Below are positions 1 to 9,532 of a DNA stretch of 64,000 nt, one piece after another (the stretch's first letter is position 1; each line of letters opens with the position of its first letter). The DNA comes from Streptomyces sp. I6 (GTDB lineage: Bacteria > Actinomycetota > Actinomycetes > Streptomycetales > Streptomycetaceae). The stretch spans positions 3,005,501 through 3,069,500 of the forward strand of contig RHDP01000001.1 of NCBI GenBank assembly GCA_003725745.1, written 5' to 3'. A program made the position numbers and the translations under genes. The notes below the pieces were generated by a model, which was not told where the DNA came from, searched no databases, and saw nothing but the letters and a program-made list of their open reading frames with translations.

Positions 1-106
1 AGGTTCCTCGTCGACTCCACTGATGCATCCGATTGACGCAGTGTTCCCGCCACTGAATCACAGCGAGCTGCCCACCCGGTACACAGGGTCAACAATTACC
101 GGTCTC

Positions 107-122
107 TGTGACTCAAGTCACA
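107..122. promoter_or_regulatory. candidate Crp (cAMP receptor protein) site
   Basis: TGTGACTCAAGTCACA has 7-bp inverted arms around a 2-bp centre and fits the Streptomyces Crp pattern GTG-N6-GNCAC exactly. It is about 220 bp upstream of the flavin reductase start. The rest of 1-339 is GC-rich and holds no gene I can support. The target could also be a gene left of the window. Confidence 0.4.
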
Positions 123-339
123 ACAGATGATGATGGGGGTGGCTTGGCGACGGGGGGCGCCCCGTCCTTCCGGAAAGCAAATCCGACCGGACTCGGCCGG
201 GAAACCCACGGGACCGCGCAGCTACGGAGGGCCGAGACCCGGACGCCGGCCGCGGCGGCGGGCCCCGCCCGGAGTCCTAGGACCCGGCTGGTCCTCCGGC
301 CCGATGCGGCCGGGCGCCGGACGGGGCTAGCGTGCGGCC

Positions 340-903
340 GTGCCACAGACGAGTCCCACCCCGAGTACCGCGACCATCCTCCATGCTGAGGGGGTGAGCG
401 ACGACGAGTTCCGTGCCGCGATGTCCCGGCTGGCCGCCGGAGTGGTGCTGATCACGGCGCACGAACCGCCCCTGGCGGAGGACGGGCCGCGCGGGGACGA
501 CGTCGGTATGACCGCTACGGCGTTCATGTCCGTATCGCTCGACCCTCCGCTGGTGCTCGTGAGCCTGCGCAACGGCTCGCGCATGGACGACCTGCTGGCC
601 GAGCAGCCCATGTGGGGTGCGTCGGTGCTCTCCGAGAGCCAGCGGCACATCGCGGGCCGCTTCTCCATGAAGGGGCGCATCAGCGACCGGCTGCTCTTCG
701 AGGACACCGCGTACACCCGCGGAGAGCTGTGCGGCGCACCGCTGATGGGCGGCGCGCTGGCGGTCCTCGAATGCAGAACCGAGCAGCGCGTCGAGGCCGG
801 CGACCACACCCTGGTGATCGGCCGCGTTCTGAAGGCGGGACTGCCCAGCGCGGACGGCGGCCCCCTGACCTACTTCCGAGGGCGCTACCGGCACCTGGCC
901 TGA
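340..903 (+). CDS. flavin reductase family protein
   Basis: This 187-aa protein belongs to the flavin reductase-like (FMN-binding split barrel) family, which reduces flavin with NAD(P)H or serves a partner monooxygenase. Visible family features are the N-terminal FRAAMSRLAAGVVLIT segment, the flavin-binding MTATAFMSVSLDPPLVLVSL region, and a C-terminal YFRGRYRHL tail. The GTG start gives normal family length. No monooxygenase gene is adjacent, so the physiological partner is unknown. Confidence 0.8.
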   Translation: MPQTSPTPSTATILHAEGVSDDEFRAAMSRLAAGVVLITAHEPPLAEDGPRGDDVGMTATAFMSVSLDPPLVLVSLRNGSRMDDLLAEQPMWGASVLSESQRHIAGRFSMKGRISDRLLFEDTAYTRGELCGAPLMGGALAVLECRTEQRVEAGDHTLVIGRVLKAGLPSADGGPLTYFRGRYRHLA

Positions 904-990
904 CACCCGGCGGCGCGAGGCGCGCGCCGGAACGGAACGGCGAGGCCCGCCGCGGGTCGCCGGCACGGGACGGCGGTCACACCGCGGGTC

Positions 991-1106
991 GCCGGGGCCG
1001 GGGTACGGGACAGCGGCACGAACGCAGACCGCCGGGGCCGGGGTACGGGACAGCGACACGAACGCAGACCGCCGGGGCCGGGGTACGGGACAGCGACACG
1101 AACGCG
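991..1106. repeat. 40-bp direct tandem repeat, about 2.9 copies
   Basis: A 40-bp unit beginning GCCGGGGCCGGGGTACGGGA runs at 991-1030, 1031-1070 and 1071-1106; the first two copies differ by one base. It fills the gap between the convergent flavin reductase and arfB genes. There are no spacers, so it is not CRISPR. Confidence 0.85.
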
Positions 1107-1196
1107 GGGCGGGGAACGGAACCCGCGGTCCGGGCCGGGGAACGGCAGGGGCGCCCGGGAGCCGCGGCGACGCGCCCGACCGCCGCCGACGCCGGA

Positions 1197-1631
1197 TCAC
1201 CAGTCGCGGGCGTTGCGGCCGCGCTTGGTCTCTCCCCGCCGCTTCTTCTCGCGCAGACGGCGTTCGTTGATGCCGCGCGGGACCTTCGTGGGCCGACGCG
1301 GTCGCGGCGGAGGCGCGGTGGCCTCCGCGAGGAGTGCCGCCAGACGGACCGCCGCCGCCTCCCGGTTGCGCCACTGGGAGCGGTGCTCCGACGAGCGGAC
1401 GCTGAGCACGCCGTCGTTCAGCCGGGACGCGAGGCGCTCCAGCGCCCGCGCCTTCCACACGGCCGGCAGTGCCTTCGTCGCCGCCAGGTCGAAGCGCAGC
1501 TCCACCTGGGAGTCGCTCGTGTTGACGTGCTGGCCTCCGGGACCCGACGACCGCGAGAAACGCCATATGAGCTCGGCCTCCGGCAGGGAGACCGAGCCGC
1601 GAACGACGTAGGGCCCGGACATACGTCCCAT
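1197..1631 (-). CDS. arfB: ArfB/YaeJ-type peptidyl-tRNA hydrolase, ribosome rescue
   Basis: This 144-aa protein is homologous to the catalytic domain of class I release factors. It carries the [14 protein letters not shown] motif (GGQ) that hydrolyses peptidyl-tRNA, and a basic C-terminal tail ([15 protein letters not shown]) that in ArfB sits in the empty mRNA channel of stalled ribosomes. Size and architecture fit ArfB rather than a full release factor, because the codon-recognition domain is absent. A second ATG three codons downstream (1622) is an alternative start. Confidence 0.88.
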   Translation of the reverse strand: MGRMSGPYVVRGSVSLPEAELIWRFSRSSGPGGQHVNTSDSQVELRFDLAATKALPAVWKARALERLASRLNDGVLSVRSSEHRSQWRNREAAAVRLAALLAEATAPPPRPRRPTKVPRGINERRLREKKRRGETKRGRNARDW

Positions 1632-1779
1632 GGTCGCCCCCGTGGGCGAGCCGCGTCATGTTCTTTTCACCGACGGCTGGGAACCTGGTGGCACTCCGTC
1701 CGCGTTAGGGACGGTGACGGTAGCTTCGGAACGCACGAAGCCCGACCGCACTGCACTCGACCAGGAAAGGGACCTCCTC

Positions 1780-2355
1780 ATGGCCGTAAGCCTGTCCAAG
1801 GGCGGCAACGTCTCGCTCACCAAGGAGGCACCGGGCCTGACCGCCGTCACGGTGGGCCTCGGCTGGGACGTCCGTACCACCACCGGCACCGACTTCGACC
1901 TCGACGCATCCGCGATCGCGGTCAACGGTGGCGGGAAGGTCGTCTCCGACGGCCACTTCGTCTTCTTCAACAACAAGTCGACGCCGGACCAGTCCATCGT
2001 CCACACCGGCGACAACCGCACCGGCGAGGGCGGCGGCGACGACGAGCAGATCAACGTCAACCTGTCCGGGCTCGCCGCGGATGTCGACAAGATCGTCTTC
2101 CCGGTGTCCATCTACGACGCCGAGAACCGCAGCCAGAACTTCGGCCAGGTGCGCAACGCCTACATCCGCATCGTGAACCAGGCGGGCGGCACGGAGATCG
2201 CCCGCTACGACCTGAGCGAGGACGCCGCCACCGAGACCGCGATGGTCTTCGGCGAGCTGTACCGCAACGGCGCGGAGTGGAAGTTCCGTGCGGTCGGCCA
2301 GGGTTACGCCTCGGGCCTGGTCGGCATCGCCCAGGACTTCGGCGTCAACGTCTGA
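1780..2355 (+). CDS. TerD family stress/tellurium-resistance protein
   Basis: 191 aa, full family length, starting [20 protein letters not shown]. The conserved calcium-binding TerD signatures are visible: [20 protein letters not shown], then [22 protein letters not shown]-like spacing and [23 protein letters not shown] chose the ATG at 1780 because AGGAAAGG lies 8 nt upstream and homologs start here. Streptomyces carry many TerD paralogs; this one stands alone, without a ter operon, so a general stress role is more likely than tellurite resistance. Confidence 0.9.
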   Translation: MAVSLSKGGNVSLTKEAPGLTAVTVGLGWDVRTTTGTDFDLDASAIAVNGGGKVVSDGHFVFFNNKSTPDQSIVHTGDNRTGEGGGDDEQINVNLSGLAADVDKIVFPVSIYDAENRSQNFGQVRNAYIRIVNQAGGTEIARYDLSEDAATETAMVFGELYRNGAEWKFRAVGQGYASGLVGIAQDFGVNV

Positions 2356-2365
2356 CACACGCGCC

Positions 2366-2403
2366 CCGAAGGTCCCGGCCGCCGTCCCGGCCGGGACCTT
2401 CGG
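2366..2403. terminator. hairpin terminator after terD-like gene
   Basis: A 16-bp perfect stem (CCGAAGGTCCCGGCCG with its complement) around a 6-nt loop starts 10 nt after the stop codon. It could serve both the terD-like gene and the convergent peptidase gene. Confidence 0.8.
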
Positions 2404-2532
2404 CACATCCGCCACGGCCGGCGAAGGCCCCTGCGACGACCGCCACGACCCACGACATACGGCATACGGGAACGACGGGGAACGGCAGGCCACGGCAGGC
2501 GACGGCCAGGGACAGTCGGGGAACGGCGGGCG

Positions 2533-3935
2533 CTACGGCTTCGCGGGCCTGCCGTCGCCATGGAGCCAGACTTCCCACAGCTCCGTCAGATCCTCACCAG
2601 ACCTCTCCTCCACATGGGCGGTGAAGTCCTCGGTGGACGCGTTGCCGTGACGGTGCTTCTGCGCCCAGCTCCTCAACAGTCCGAAGAAGGCATCGTCGCC
2701 GACGGTCTGCCGGATCTTGTGGAGGACCATCGCGCCGCGCCCGTACACCGGCGCGCCCAGCAGGTCGTCCTTCGGCGGTGCGGACGGCGGGAAGGCCCAG
2801 TTGCCGTCGTCCTCGAACTCCTTCTCGAAACGCTCCTGCGCCGGGACGCCCCTGAAGTCCTCGTCGTACAGCCATTCCGCGTAGGTCGCGAAGGCCTCGT
2901 TCAGCCACACGTCCTTCCACTCCTTCGGCGATACCGAGTTGCCGTACCACTGGTGGGCCAGCTCGTGGACGAGGAACTCCTCGTTGAAGGCACCGGCCGG
3001 GTACACGGGCCGCGTCTGCGTCTCCAGCGCGTAGTCCACGTCGTCCGCGCGCTCGACGATCGCCCCGGTGGACGAGAAGGGGTAGGGGCCGAAGTTCTTC
3101 TGCGCCCACTCCAGCACCTCGGGGATGCGGGCGCGCACCTTCTCACTCCGCGCCGCGACCGTCCTGTCCACGGCGGTGAACTCCGGAATCCCTCCCGCGG
3201 GGCGTGAGGTCCTCACGTCGTACTCGCCGATGCCCACGGTCGCGAGATAGCTCGACATCGGCTCGGGCGAGTGCCATGCGAAGGCGGTCCTGCTGCCTCC
3301 GGCCGCGGGCCGCTGGGACCTGAGCTCCCCGTTGGAGACCGCGGTCAGCCCCTTCGGCACGGTGACGGTGATGTCGTAGGCGGCCTTGTCGCTGGGGTGG
3401 TGGTTGCCGGGGAACCATGCCATCGAGCCCTGCGGCTCGCCCAACGCGATTGCTCCGTCCTCGGTCCTCAGCCAGCCCTCCTCGGAGCCGTCCGGGTCCG
3501 TGACGCTCCTCGGGCTGCCGGAGTAGCGGACGACGGTCCGGAAGGTGCTGCCGTCGCCGATGGCCTCGCGCGGGCGGACGGTGAGTTCGTCACCCGCGCG
3601 GCCGGACCCGGCCGGGACGCCGTTCACGGTGACGCCGTCGACGGCCAGGCCGTGCAGATCGAGGTTGAAGGCGCTGAGGTCCTGGGTGGCGCGGGCGGTG
3701 ATGGTCGCGGTGCCGCTGAGCCGGTTGGGCTTCGGCTCGTAGTCGAGGGCGAGGTCGTAGTGCTGTACGTCGTACCCGCCGTTGCCCAGCCCGGGGAAGT
3801 ACGGATCGCTCAGCCCCCGGCCCCGGGGGTGCCGCCGGTGCCGGTGCCCTCACCACTCCCCGCGCATGCCGAGACCGTGAGCACGAGGAAGGCGGCGACG
3901 GGCGCCAGGGCGCGGAGGGGGGATCGCTGGTCCAC
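2533..3935 (-). CDS. M1 family zinc metallopeptidase, lipoprotein (frame broken once)
   Basis: The catalytic part contains the M1 signature: the HELAHQW zinc site, then NEAFATYAEW supplying the third ligand, and a GAMEN-like exopeptidase region (ETQTRP) before it. The N-terminus lies in another frame: GTG at 3935 begins VDQRSPLRALAPVAAFLVLTV followed by lipobox VSAC. Restoring one C in the C5 run near 3813-3817 joins the frames into 467 aa. I read this as a secreted, membrane-anchored aminopeptidase. The break matches the single-base losses seen elsewhere in the window. Confidence 0.85.
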
Positions 3936-4210
3936 ATGGCGATCCTATGTGCGGAATGTCCGACTCCGTCGAGCCCTGCGGGGATCTCCCGCCTGTGCCG
4001 CACGGCACCGAGTGCGGAACCGACCGGCATCGGACTCGGAACCGACCGGTACAGGGCTCGGAACCGACCGGCATCGGCTGTGCGCAGTGCCGCGGCGGAC
4101 CTCCTCCGCACGGAGCGACACTCCCGGCCTGGAGTACGGGTCCCAGCCGGAATCCTCCGACGTACTCCCGAACGTGTGGGCGAGCCTCTTCGCCGTGACA
4201 CCATCGGACC

Positions 4211-4711
4211 GTGCTCGACATCGGCTACTCCCTCTCCCGGCGCTTCCCGGACCCTCCGCAGACCGACTACCGGACCGCGGACGTCCACGCCCTGCGCCAC
4301 GACCTCTTCTGCGGCGACGTCTATCTCGCGGACACCAGGGCGGACCGCGAGGTGTCCACGGCCTGGGGATGGGTTCCGGTGCTCGACTTCGCCTGGGCGC
4401 TGTGCGACATCGTGGAGCGGCTGGACCGGGACCCGAAGGGCAGCCGGGCCGCACAACCGCAGTACGCGGAGATCGACTTCACCGAATCGACCGACCGCAT
4501 GCTCTTCGAGCGCCGCTTCGGCTGGGTGGACGTGGAGGCCGACTGGATGCCCGGCGACGAGGCCCCGCTCACCGTCAACCACGGCGAACTGCGGCGGGAG
4601 GCAAGGGACTTCCTGCACGATCTGATCGCCGACCTCACCGACATGCACGAGGGGCTCGGCGGCAACCCCGTCCTCTGGGACCTCCAGGCACGCTTCCCGC
4701 GCCTGCCCTGA
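4211..4711 (+). CDS. hypothetical protein, 166 aa
   Basis: A GTG-started open frame with Streptomyces codon usage. It is acidic, aromatic-rich and soluble, with no signal peptide or membrane segment (for example GWVPVLDFAWALCDIVERLDRD). It resembles small uncharacterised Streptomyces proteins, perhaps immunity- or regulation-type, but I do not recognise a named family. Upstream, 4010-4080 holds three imperfect copies of GGAACCGACCGGNAT, a local repeat. Confidence 0.65.
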   Translation: MLDIGYSLSRRFPDPPQTDYRTADVHALRHDLFCGDVYLADTRADREVSTAWGWVPVLDFAWALCDIVERLDRDPKGSRAAQPQYAEIDFTESTDRMLFERRFGWVDVEADWMPGDEAPLTVNHGELRREARDFLHDLIADLTDMHEGLGGNPVLWDLQARFPRLP

Positions 4712-4815
4712 GCCGCCGGCCCCTCCTCGACCCCGCGTCGGGGCTCCGTCCCGCCCGGGGCCCTCTCGCGGCCCCCGCACCCGGAGCCCGCGGCAGCCCG
4801 CTCCCCCGCTCTCGG

Positions 4816-5493
4816 TCAGTCCTCGACACGCACCCCCCACTGCGCCGCGAACACCGGCGCCAGGTCCATCAGCTGGGCCGTACTGATCACCGCGCCCGAC
4901 AGTCCCTCCACGCCCCGCGCGACATCGAGTTCGGTCACCCGGCGCAGATCGACGTCCCGCATCCGGGCGCCGGTGAAGTCCGCCCGGCGCAGCACGCACT
5001 CGCGGAACTCGACCCGCTCCAGCCGCGCAGCCCCGAAATCGGGCTCGGACAGCACGCACCCCTCGAACACCACGTCCGTGAGCCGGGCATCGCGCAGGTT
5101 CAGATAGTCGATCTTGCCGCCCCGCACCAGCACCCGCTCCAGTGCGGCGCCGTGCAGCTGCACCCCGCCCAGCCGCGCGTCCACGATCTCCGAGTCCCGC
5201 AGCGAGGCGCCCGCGAGATCCGCCCCCACCCCGCGCACACCGGTCAGGACCGAGTCGACGAACCGCGCCCGCACCAGCGAGGTCTGCTCCAGCACACAGT
5301 CCCTCAGCGCGCAGTCCAGGAAGAGCGCGCCCGCGCCGTCCCCGCCCGACAGGTCCAGACCGGCCAGCTCCACACCGTCGTAGTCGCCGTCCGGCTCCAG
5401 GCCGCCGCCCTCATGGGGACGGAGGGGAGGCAGCCGCACCTCCGGCTGCCGTGCCGCCGCCACCCGCGTCTTGTTCCCGGTCCTCCGCACCAT
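4816..5493 (-). CDS. pentapeptide-repeat protein
   Basis: A 225-aa protein dominated by A(D/N)LXX-type pentapeptides (GVELAGLDLSGGD, ADLAGASLRDSEI, ADFTGARMRDVDL), which fold as a right-handed quadrilateral beta-helix. Some pentapeptide proteins protect DNA gyrase, but that cannot be inferred here. Start ATG 5493 was chosen; the open frame runs further upstream to 5706, but that extension is Arg/Pro-rich noncoding-like sequence. Confidence 0.85.
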   Translation of the reverse strand: MVRRTGNKTRVAAARQPEVRLPPLRPHEGGGLEPDGDYDGVELAGLDLSGGDGAGALFLDCALRDCVLEQTSLVRARFVDSVLTGVRGVGADLAGASLRDSEIVDARLGGVQLHGAALERVLVRGGKIDYLNLRDARLTDVVFEGCVLSEPDFGAARLERVEFRECVLRRADFTGARMRDVDLRRVTELDVARGVEGLSGAVISTAQLMDLAPVFAAQWGVRVED

Positions 5494-5710
5494 GAGGCCA
5501 TGGTGGCGCACACCACTGACAGCGCACGGAACCGCGGACGGCAGGGGGCGGGCAGCCGATGCGGGCAACGCGGGCAGTGGTGAACCGTCCCGGGTGCTCC
5601 CACCTGGACCGCCCGGCACCCGGTGCGGCAGCCGTCGGGTACCGCTGCGGACCGCGGGCCGTCCGCACCGTGCGTCGCGGCACCGCCCACCGGCGGCGCG
5701 GCGCACCGGG

Positions 5711-6562
5711 TCAGCTCCGCAGGAAGTCCACGAGGCTCGGTGCGAGCTTCTTGGGAGCCATCACCACGGCACCGTGGTGGAGGCCGTCGACCGTCCGGTG
5801 TTCCGCGTAGGGCAGCACCCCCGCCAGCGCCCGCGCGGCGCGTTGGAACCCCGTGGCGCTCCTGCCGCCGGCGAGGACGAGCGTCCGGACCTTCGCGGCC
5901 GACCACACACCGGCCTCCAGCGGCTTGCCCTGCTGGGTGTCGCCCATCACCGCGATGTCGTACGGCAGCGTGTGGGCCAGCGCCTTGAGGTTGGACCAGA
6001 CGCCCGGCATGAACCGCATCGACGCCACGACGAACCCCGGCATCCCCTGGGCCTGGGTCATGAAGTACCGCACCGCGTCGCCGCGCCGGTCCTGGGCGAT
6101 CAGCTCGTCGATGTGCCGTGCGAAGCCCGAGGGCGGTCCGAAACCGTCGTCGTCGACCACGAAGGGCGGCTCGTACAGTGCCAGCCGCCGGATCTCCAGC
6201 CCCGACGTGGCCGCCCGCAGCGCCAGGACTGCGCCGGAGGAACTGCCGAACACCGAGACCGGGCCTTCGGCCTCGCCGATGAGCGCCGCGATGTCCTCCA
6301 CCTCACGCTCGACCGCGTAGTCCGCGCTGTCGCCGCTGGCGCCCCGGCCGCGGCGGTCATAGTTGATCACGGTGAAGTGCTGTGACAGCAGGCCGGCGAG
6401 TTTCGCGGCGTCGGACCGGTCGGCCAGCGCCGACGAGACCAGGATCAGCGCCGGACCGCTGCCGGACCGCTCGAAGGCGATCTCCGTCCCGTCACTCGAA
6501 AGGACTGTCGACTTCACGGCCGCCGTCTTCGCACCGGTTCCAGGCATCCTCTTCGTCCCCAT
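5711..6562 (-). CDS. alpha/beta fold hydrolase
   Basis: About 283 aa. The nucleophile elbow FGSSSGA (G-X-S-X-G), the YDRRGRGASGDS strand-loop typical of alpha/beta hydrolases, and a C-terminal DGLHHGAV segment providing the His are visible. The substrate is unknown. Start ATG 6562 gives a short N-terminal extension before STVLSSDGTEIAFERSGSG; ATG 6547 is equally possible. The gene is divergent from the FAD oxidoreductase. Confidence 0.82.
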   Translation of the reverse strand: MGTKRMPGTGAKTAAVKSTVLSSDGTEIAFERSGSGPALILVSSALADRSDAAKLAGLLSQHFTVINYDRRGRGASGDSADYAVEREVEDIAALIGEAEGPVSVFGSSSGAVLALRAATSGLEIRRLALYEPPFVVDDDGFGPPSGFARHIDELIAQDRRGDAVRYFMTQAQGMPGFVVASMRFMPGVWSNLKALAHTLPYDIAVMGDTQQGKPLEAGVWSAAKVRTLVLAGGRSATGFQRAARALAGVLPYAEHRTVDGLHHGAVVMAPKKLAPSLVDFLRS

Positions 6563-6887
6563 TCCGTTGATGGCTCGCTCCGCTGTGCGATAAGACCGCG
6601 GCGCGCTGGCGAACTCATCGCTCCGCCTCCCCGTGCTCCTCCCCGCAGACCTCCGCGTGCTCCTCCCCGCAGACCTCCCCGTGGTCCGCCGTGCGCGGGG
6701 CGGCACGGGCCTCACCCGCACGGCCTCCCGGACGGGCCCGTCCGGGAGGCCGGTGAGGAACGGGCCGGCCGGGCACCAGGAGCCCCCGGCGCGCCGCCGG
6801 CACCCGGTCGTATGCGCCGGCGAGCGTACGACCGCCGCCACCGGTCCCACCTGGACAGCCCCATGGGCACGGGTGTACGAACAGCCC
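6563..6887. other. intergenic region between divergent genes, with direct repeat
   Basis: 325 bp with no gene. A 22-bp direct repeat beginning GTGCTCCTCCCCGCAGACCT occurs twice near 6631-6680. Promoters for both divergent genes must lie here, but I see no convincing -35/-10 pair. Confidence 0.5.
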
Positions 6888-8282
6888 ATGACGAGCACGA
6901 TCAACGGCGGCATCTCCTTCTGGTACGCGGACGACGGCATACCCGCGCCGCGCGAACCCCTGCCGGGTGACACGACCGCCGACGTCTGCATCGTCGGTGG
7001 CGGGTACACGGGGCTGTGGACGGCGTACTACCTCAAGAAGGCCGTCCCCTTCCTCGACATCACCGTGCTCGAGTCCAGGTTCTGCGGCTACGGGGCCTCG
7101 GGACGCAACGGCGGCTGGCTCTACAACGGCATCGCCGGCCGCGACCGCTACGCACGCCTCCACGGCCACGACGCCGCCGTACGCCTCCAGCAGGCCATGA
7201 ACGACACCGTGGACGAGGTGGTCCGCACCGCCGCGGAGGAGGGCATCGACGCCGGCATCCACCGGGGCGGTGTCCTCGAAGTCGCCTGCACCCCCGCCCA
7301 GCTCGCCCGTCTCAGGGCCTTCCACGCCACCGAGACCGCCTTCGGCGAGAAGGACCGCGAACTGTACGGCGCCCGCGAGACCGCCGACCGCGTCCGCGTC
7401 GCCGGGGCCGTCGGCTCCGGCTGGACCCCGCACGGTGCCCGACTGCACCCGGTCAGGCTCCTCAAGGGACTCGCCGGCGCCGTCGAGGCGCTCGGCGTCA
7501 CCGTCCACGAGTCCACCCCCGTCACGGAGATCAGGCCGAAGCACGCGGTCACCCCCTACGGCACCGTCCGGGCCCCCTACGTCCTGCGCTGCACCGAGGG
7601 CTTCACCGCCTCCCTGGCCGGCCAGCGCCGGACCTGGCTGCCCATGAACTCCTCCATGATCGTCACGGCGCCGCTCCCGGAGGAGGTCTGGGAGCAGATC
7701 GGGTGGTCCGGCCGCGAGACCCTCGGCGACATGGCCCACGCCTACGTGTACGCCCAGCGCACCGCCGACGACCGCATCGCGCTCGGCGGACGGGGCGTCC
7801 CCTACCGCTACGGCTCCCGCACGGACAACGACGGCAGCACCCAGGCCGCCACCGTCGAGGCCCTGCGTGCCGTGCTCGTCCGCTTCTTTCCCCAGCTCAC
7901 CGGCACGGAGATCACCCACGCCTGGTCCGGCGTCCTCGGCGTCCCACGCGACTGGTGCGCGACGGTCACCCTGGACCGGTCCACCGGCCTCGGCTGGGCG
8001 GGGGGTTACGTCGGCTCCGGTGTGGCCGCCGCCAACCTCGCCGCCCGCACCCTCCGGGACCTCGTCCAGCAGGACTCCGGCCAGGCCGGCCCCACCGATC
8101 TCACCACTCTCCCCTGGGTCGGCCACAAGGTCCGCAAGTGGGAGCCCGAACCCCTCCGCTGGCTCGGCGTCCACACCCTCTACGCCGCCTACCGCCGGGC
8201 CGACCGCCGCGAACTCACCCACCACACGGCGGACACGGCACGCATCGCCGCACTGGCGGACCGGGTCTCGGGCCGCCACTGA
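6888..8282 (+). CDS. FAD-dependent oxidoreductase (DAO family)
   Basis: 464 aa. The N-terminal dinucleotide-binding fold reads VCIVGGGYTGLWTAYYLKK, then E in TVLESRF binds the ADP ribose, and GASGRNGGW is the typical DAO-family second motif. The C-terminal GWAGGYVGSGVAAANLAARTL contacts FAD. Relatives oxidise amino acids or amines (DadA, PuuB-type); the substrate cannot be assigned. ATG 6888 is used because the motif lies at the usual distance from it; the longer open frame to 6633 has no family match. Confidence 0.88.
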   Translation: MTSTINGGISFWYADDGIPAPREPLPGDTTADVCIVGGGYTGLWTAYYLKKAVPFLDITVLESRFCGYGASGRNGGWLYNGIAGRDRYARLHGHDAAVRLQQAMNDTVDEVVRTAAEEGIDAGIHRGGVLEVACTPAQLARLRAFHATETAFGEKDRELYGARETADRVRVAGAVGSGWTPHGARLHPVRLLKGLAGAVEALGVTVHESTPVTEIRPKHAVTPYGTVRAPYVLRCTEGFTASLAGQRRTWLPMNSSMIVTAPLPEEVWEQIGWSGRETLGDMAHAYVYAQRTADDRIALGGRGVPYRYGSRTDNDGSTQAATVEALRAVLVRFFPQLTGTEITHAWSGVLGVPRDWCATVTLDRSTGLGWAGGYVGSGVAAANLAARTLRDLVQQDSGQAGPTDLTTLPWVGHKVRKWEPEPLRWLGVHTLYAAYRRADRRELTHHTADTARIAALADRVSGRH

Positions 8283-8801
8283 GCGAGGCCCGGCCACACC
8301 CGGGCGCGGAACCCGGCGGCACCCCGGCGGTACCCCGGCGACACCCCGGCGCAGAACCCGGCGGCACCCCGGGCGCAGAAGCAGTTCGGGCGGGCCCGGG
8401 CGGACGCGGTACGACGCGGTGCCGTACCGGGCCCCGCCCGCGCGCCCTCGACTCCCCGCCCAGGACGGGTTCTTGTACCGGCTCCGCCCTTGCCGATCGG
8501 CGTGCCCACCGCGTAGGGGACGCTCGCGCCGCCGCTCCCCCGGTAGGGCGGCGGGCGACCCGTCGCTGCCTGAACGGGCCGGTACGGACGGCGGCGCCGG
8601 CGGACATCCGCCCCACTGCCGCCGCCGGGCGTCGGAGCTTCCGGGGCGGTCGGACAGCCCGGGTACGCGCCCCCCTTGCCTCCTCGTCATTCGTTTCGGG
8701 CGTTTGCCCCGATGAGAAGCCATTTGGGGTGGTTCGGGCTGGCAGAGTGGCGGGCGCTGCGGGTCCCGACAGGCGGGGCCCCACAAGCTTTGAGGAGCAG
8801 G
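8283..8801. other. intergenic region with short GC repeats
   Basis: 519 bp without a supportable gene. 8300-8385 contains degenerate repeats of ACCCCGGCGG type. The last 100 bp before the secreted-protein gene are less repetitive and presumably hold its promoter. Confidence 0.5.
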
Positions 8802-9170
8802 ATGCGAGGCATGAAGGCTCTCGGTGCGGGTGCGCTGGTGCTGGCCCTGATGTCGGGTGTCGGCTGGGCGCAGGCGGCGGACAGCAAGGCGCCGGCCGAG
8901 CCGAAGGCGGCCCCGGCCGCACCGGCGGCGATCGACGGGTACCAGGTCGTCCGGCTGCCCAACCAGAACGTGCCGAACTTCCAGCGGCGGGTGGCCTACT
9001 GCCCGGGCGGGAAGGTGGCCATCAGCGGCGGCGCGGAGGCACAGGGCAACGACGCGATCCTGGTCGGCTCGTTCCCGACCGACGACGGGCGGGGCTGGAT
9101 CGGCCTCGGCCGCCAGACCCGCTACGGCGACGTGGGCGTCTCGGTGTACGTGATCTGCGCGAACCGCTGA
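8802..9170 (+). CDS. small secreted protein, function unknown
   Basis: 122 aa with a clear Sec signal peptide (MRGMKALGAGALVLALMSGV followed by an AQA cleavage region), an Ala/Pro/Lys linker, and a roughly 80-residue domain with two Cys (YCPGGKVAISGG and YVICANR) that probably form a disulfide. A GAGGAG ribosome site precedes the ATG. The domain resembles small secreted Streptomyces proteins of unknown role. Confidence 0.75.
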   Translation: MRGMKALGAGALVLALMSGVGWAQAADSKAPAEPKAAPAAPAAIDGYQVVRLPNQNVPNFQRRVAYCPGGKVAISGGAEAQGNDAILVGSFPTDDGRGWIGLGRQTRYGDVGVSVYVICANR

Positions 9171-9236
9171 CCCGCCGATCCGCCGCGCCCCGCCCCGCCA
9201 CCGGGTGCGGGGCGCGGTGCCGCCCCGAGCCAACCG

Positions 9237-9273
9237 GAAGCCCCGGCTCGGCGGACATCGGAACCGGGGCTTC
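9237..9273 (-). terminator. hairpin terminator after tRNA-Thr
   Basis: GAAGCCCCGG pairs with CCGGGGCTTC across a 17-nt loop, five bases beyond the tRNA 3' end on the minus strand. Confidence 0.6.
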
Positions 9274-9278
9274 ATCGG

Positions 9279-9352
9279 AGCCCCCTGTCGGATTCGAACC
9301 GACGACCTACGCATTACAAGTGCGTTGCTCTGGCCAGCTGAGCTAAGGAGGC
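9279..9352 (-). tRNA. tRNA-Thr (anticodon TGT)
   Basis: On the minus strand the sequence folds as a cloverleaf: acceptor GCCTCCT with AGGGGGC, D-arm AGCTCAGCTGGCCAGAGC, anticodon stem CGCAC/GCGTA around TTGTAAT, and T-loop TTCGAAT. The anticodon TGT reads ACA threonine codons. No CCA is encoded. No integrated element is attached to this tRNA in the window. Confidence 0.93.
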
Positions 9353-9532
9353 ACTGCGCACGAGTGTAACCGGATCCGTGCCGCTCCCCGCCGCGAATTC
9401 CGCCGCTCCCGGCTGCTGACAGAACCGCCTCCGCAGGGTACCGTCACCCGGAGTTCACTTCGGTGGACTAGACCCGTCCTTCCTTTACTCGGATCGTCCG
9501 GCACGTTCCTGCCGGTGAAGGGACGCATCACC

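Noticed and set aside
991-1106. Possible CRISPR-like array
   Set aside because: The repeat is contiguous with no variable spacers and no cas genes.
612-2624. Very long overlapping open frame
   Set aside because: GC-rich shadow of the flavin reductase, arfB and TerD genes; Arg/Pro-rich with no domain.
7016-9346. Long plus-strand frame over the oxidoreductase and tRNA
   Set aside because: Wrong codon-position bias and spans a tRNA gene on the other strand.
9279-9352. tRNA-Thr as the element's attachment site
   Set aside because: No duplicated tRNA 3' end near the element; the duplicated core is in gpm.
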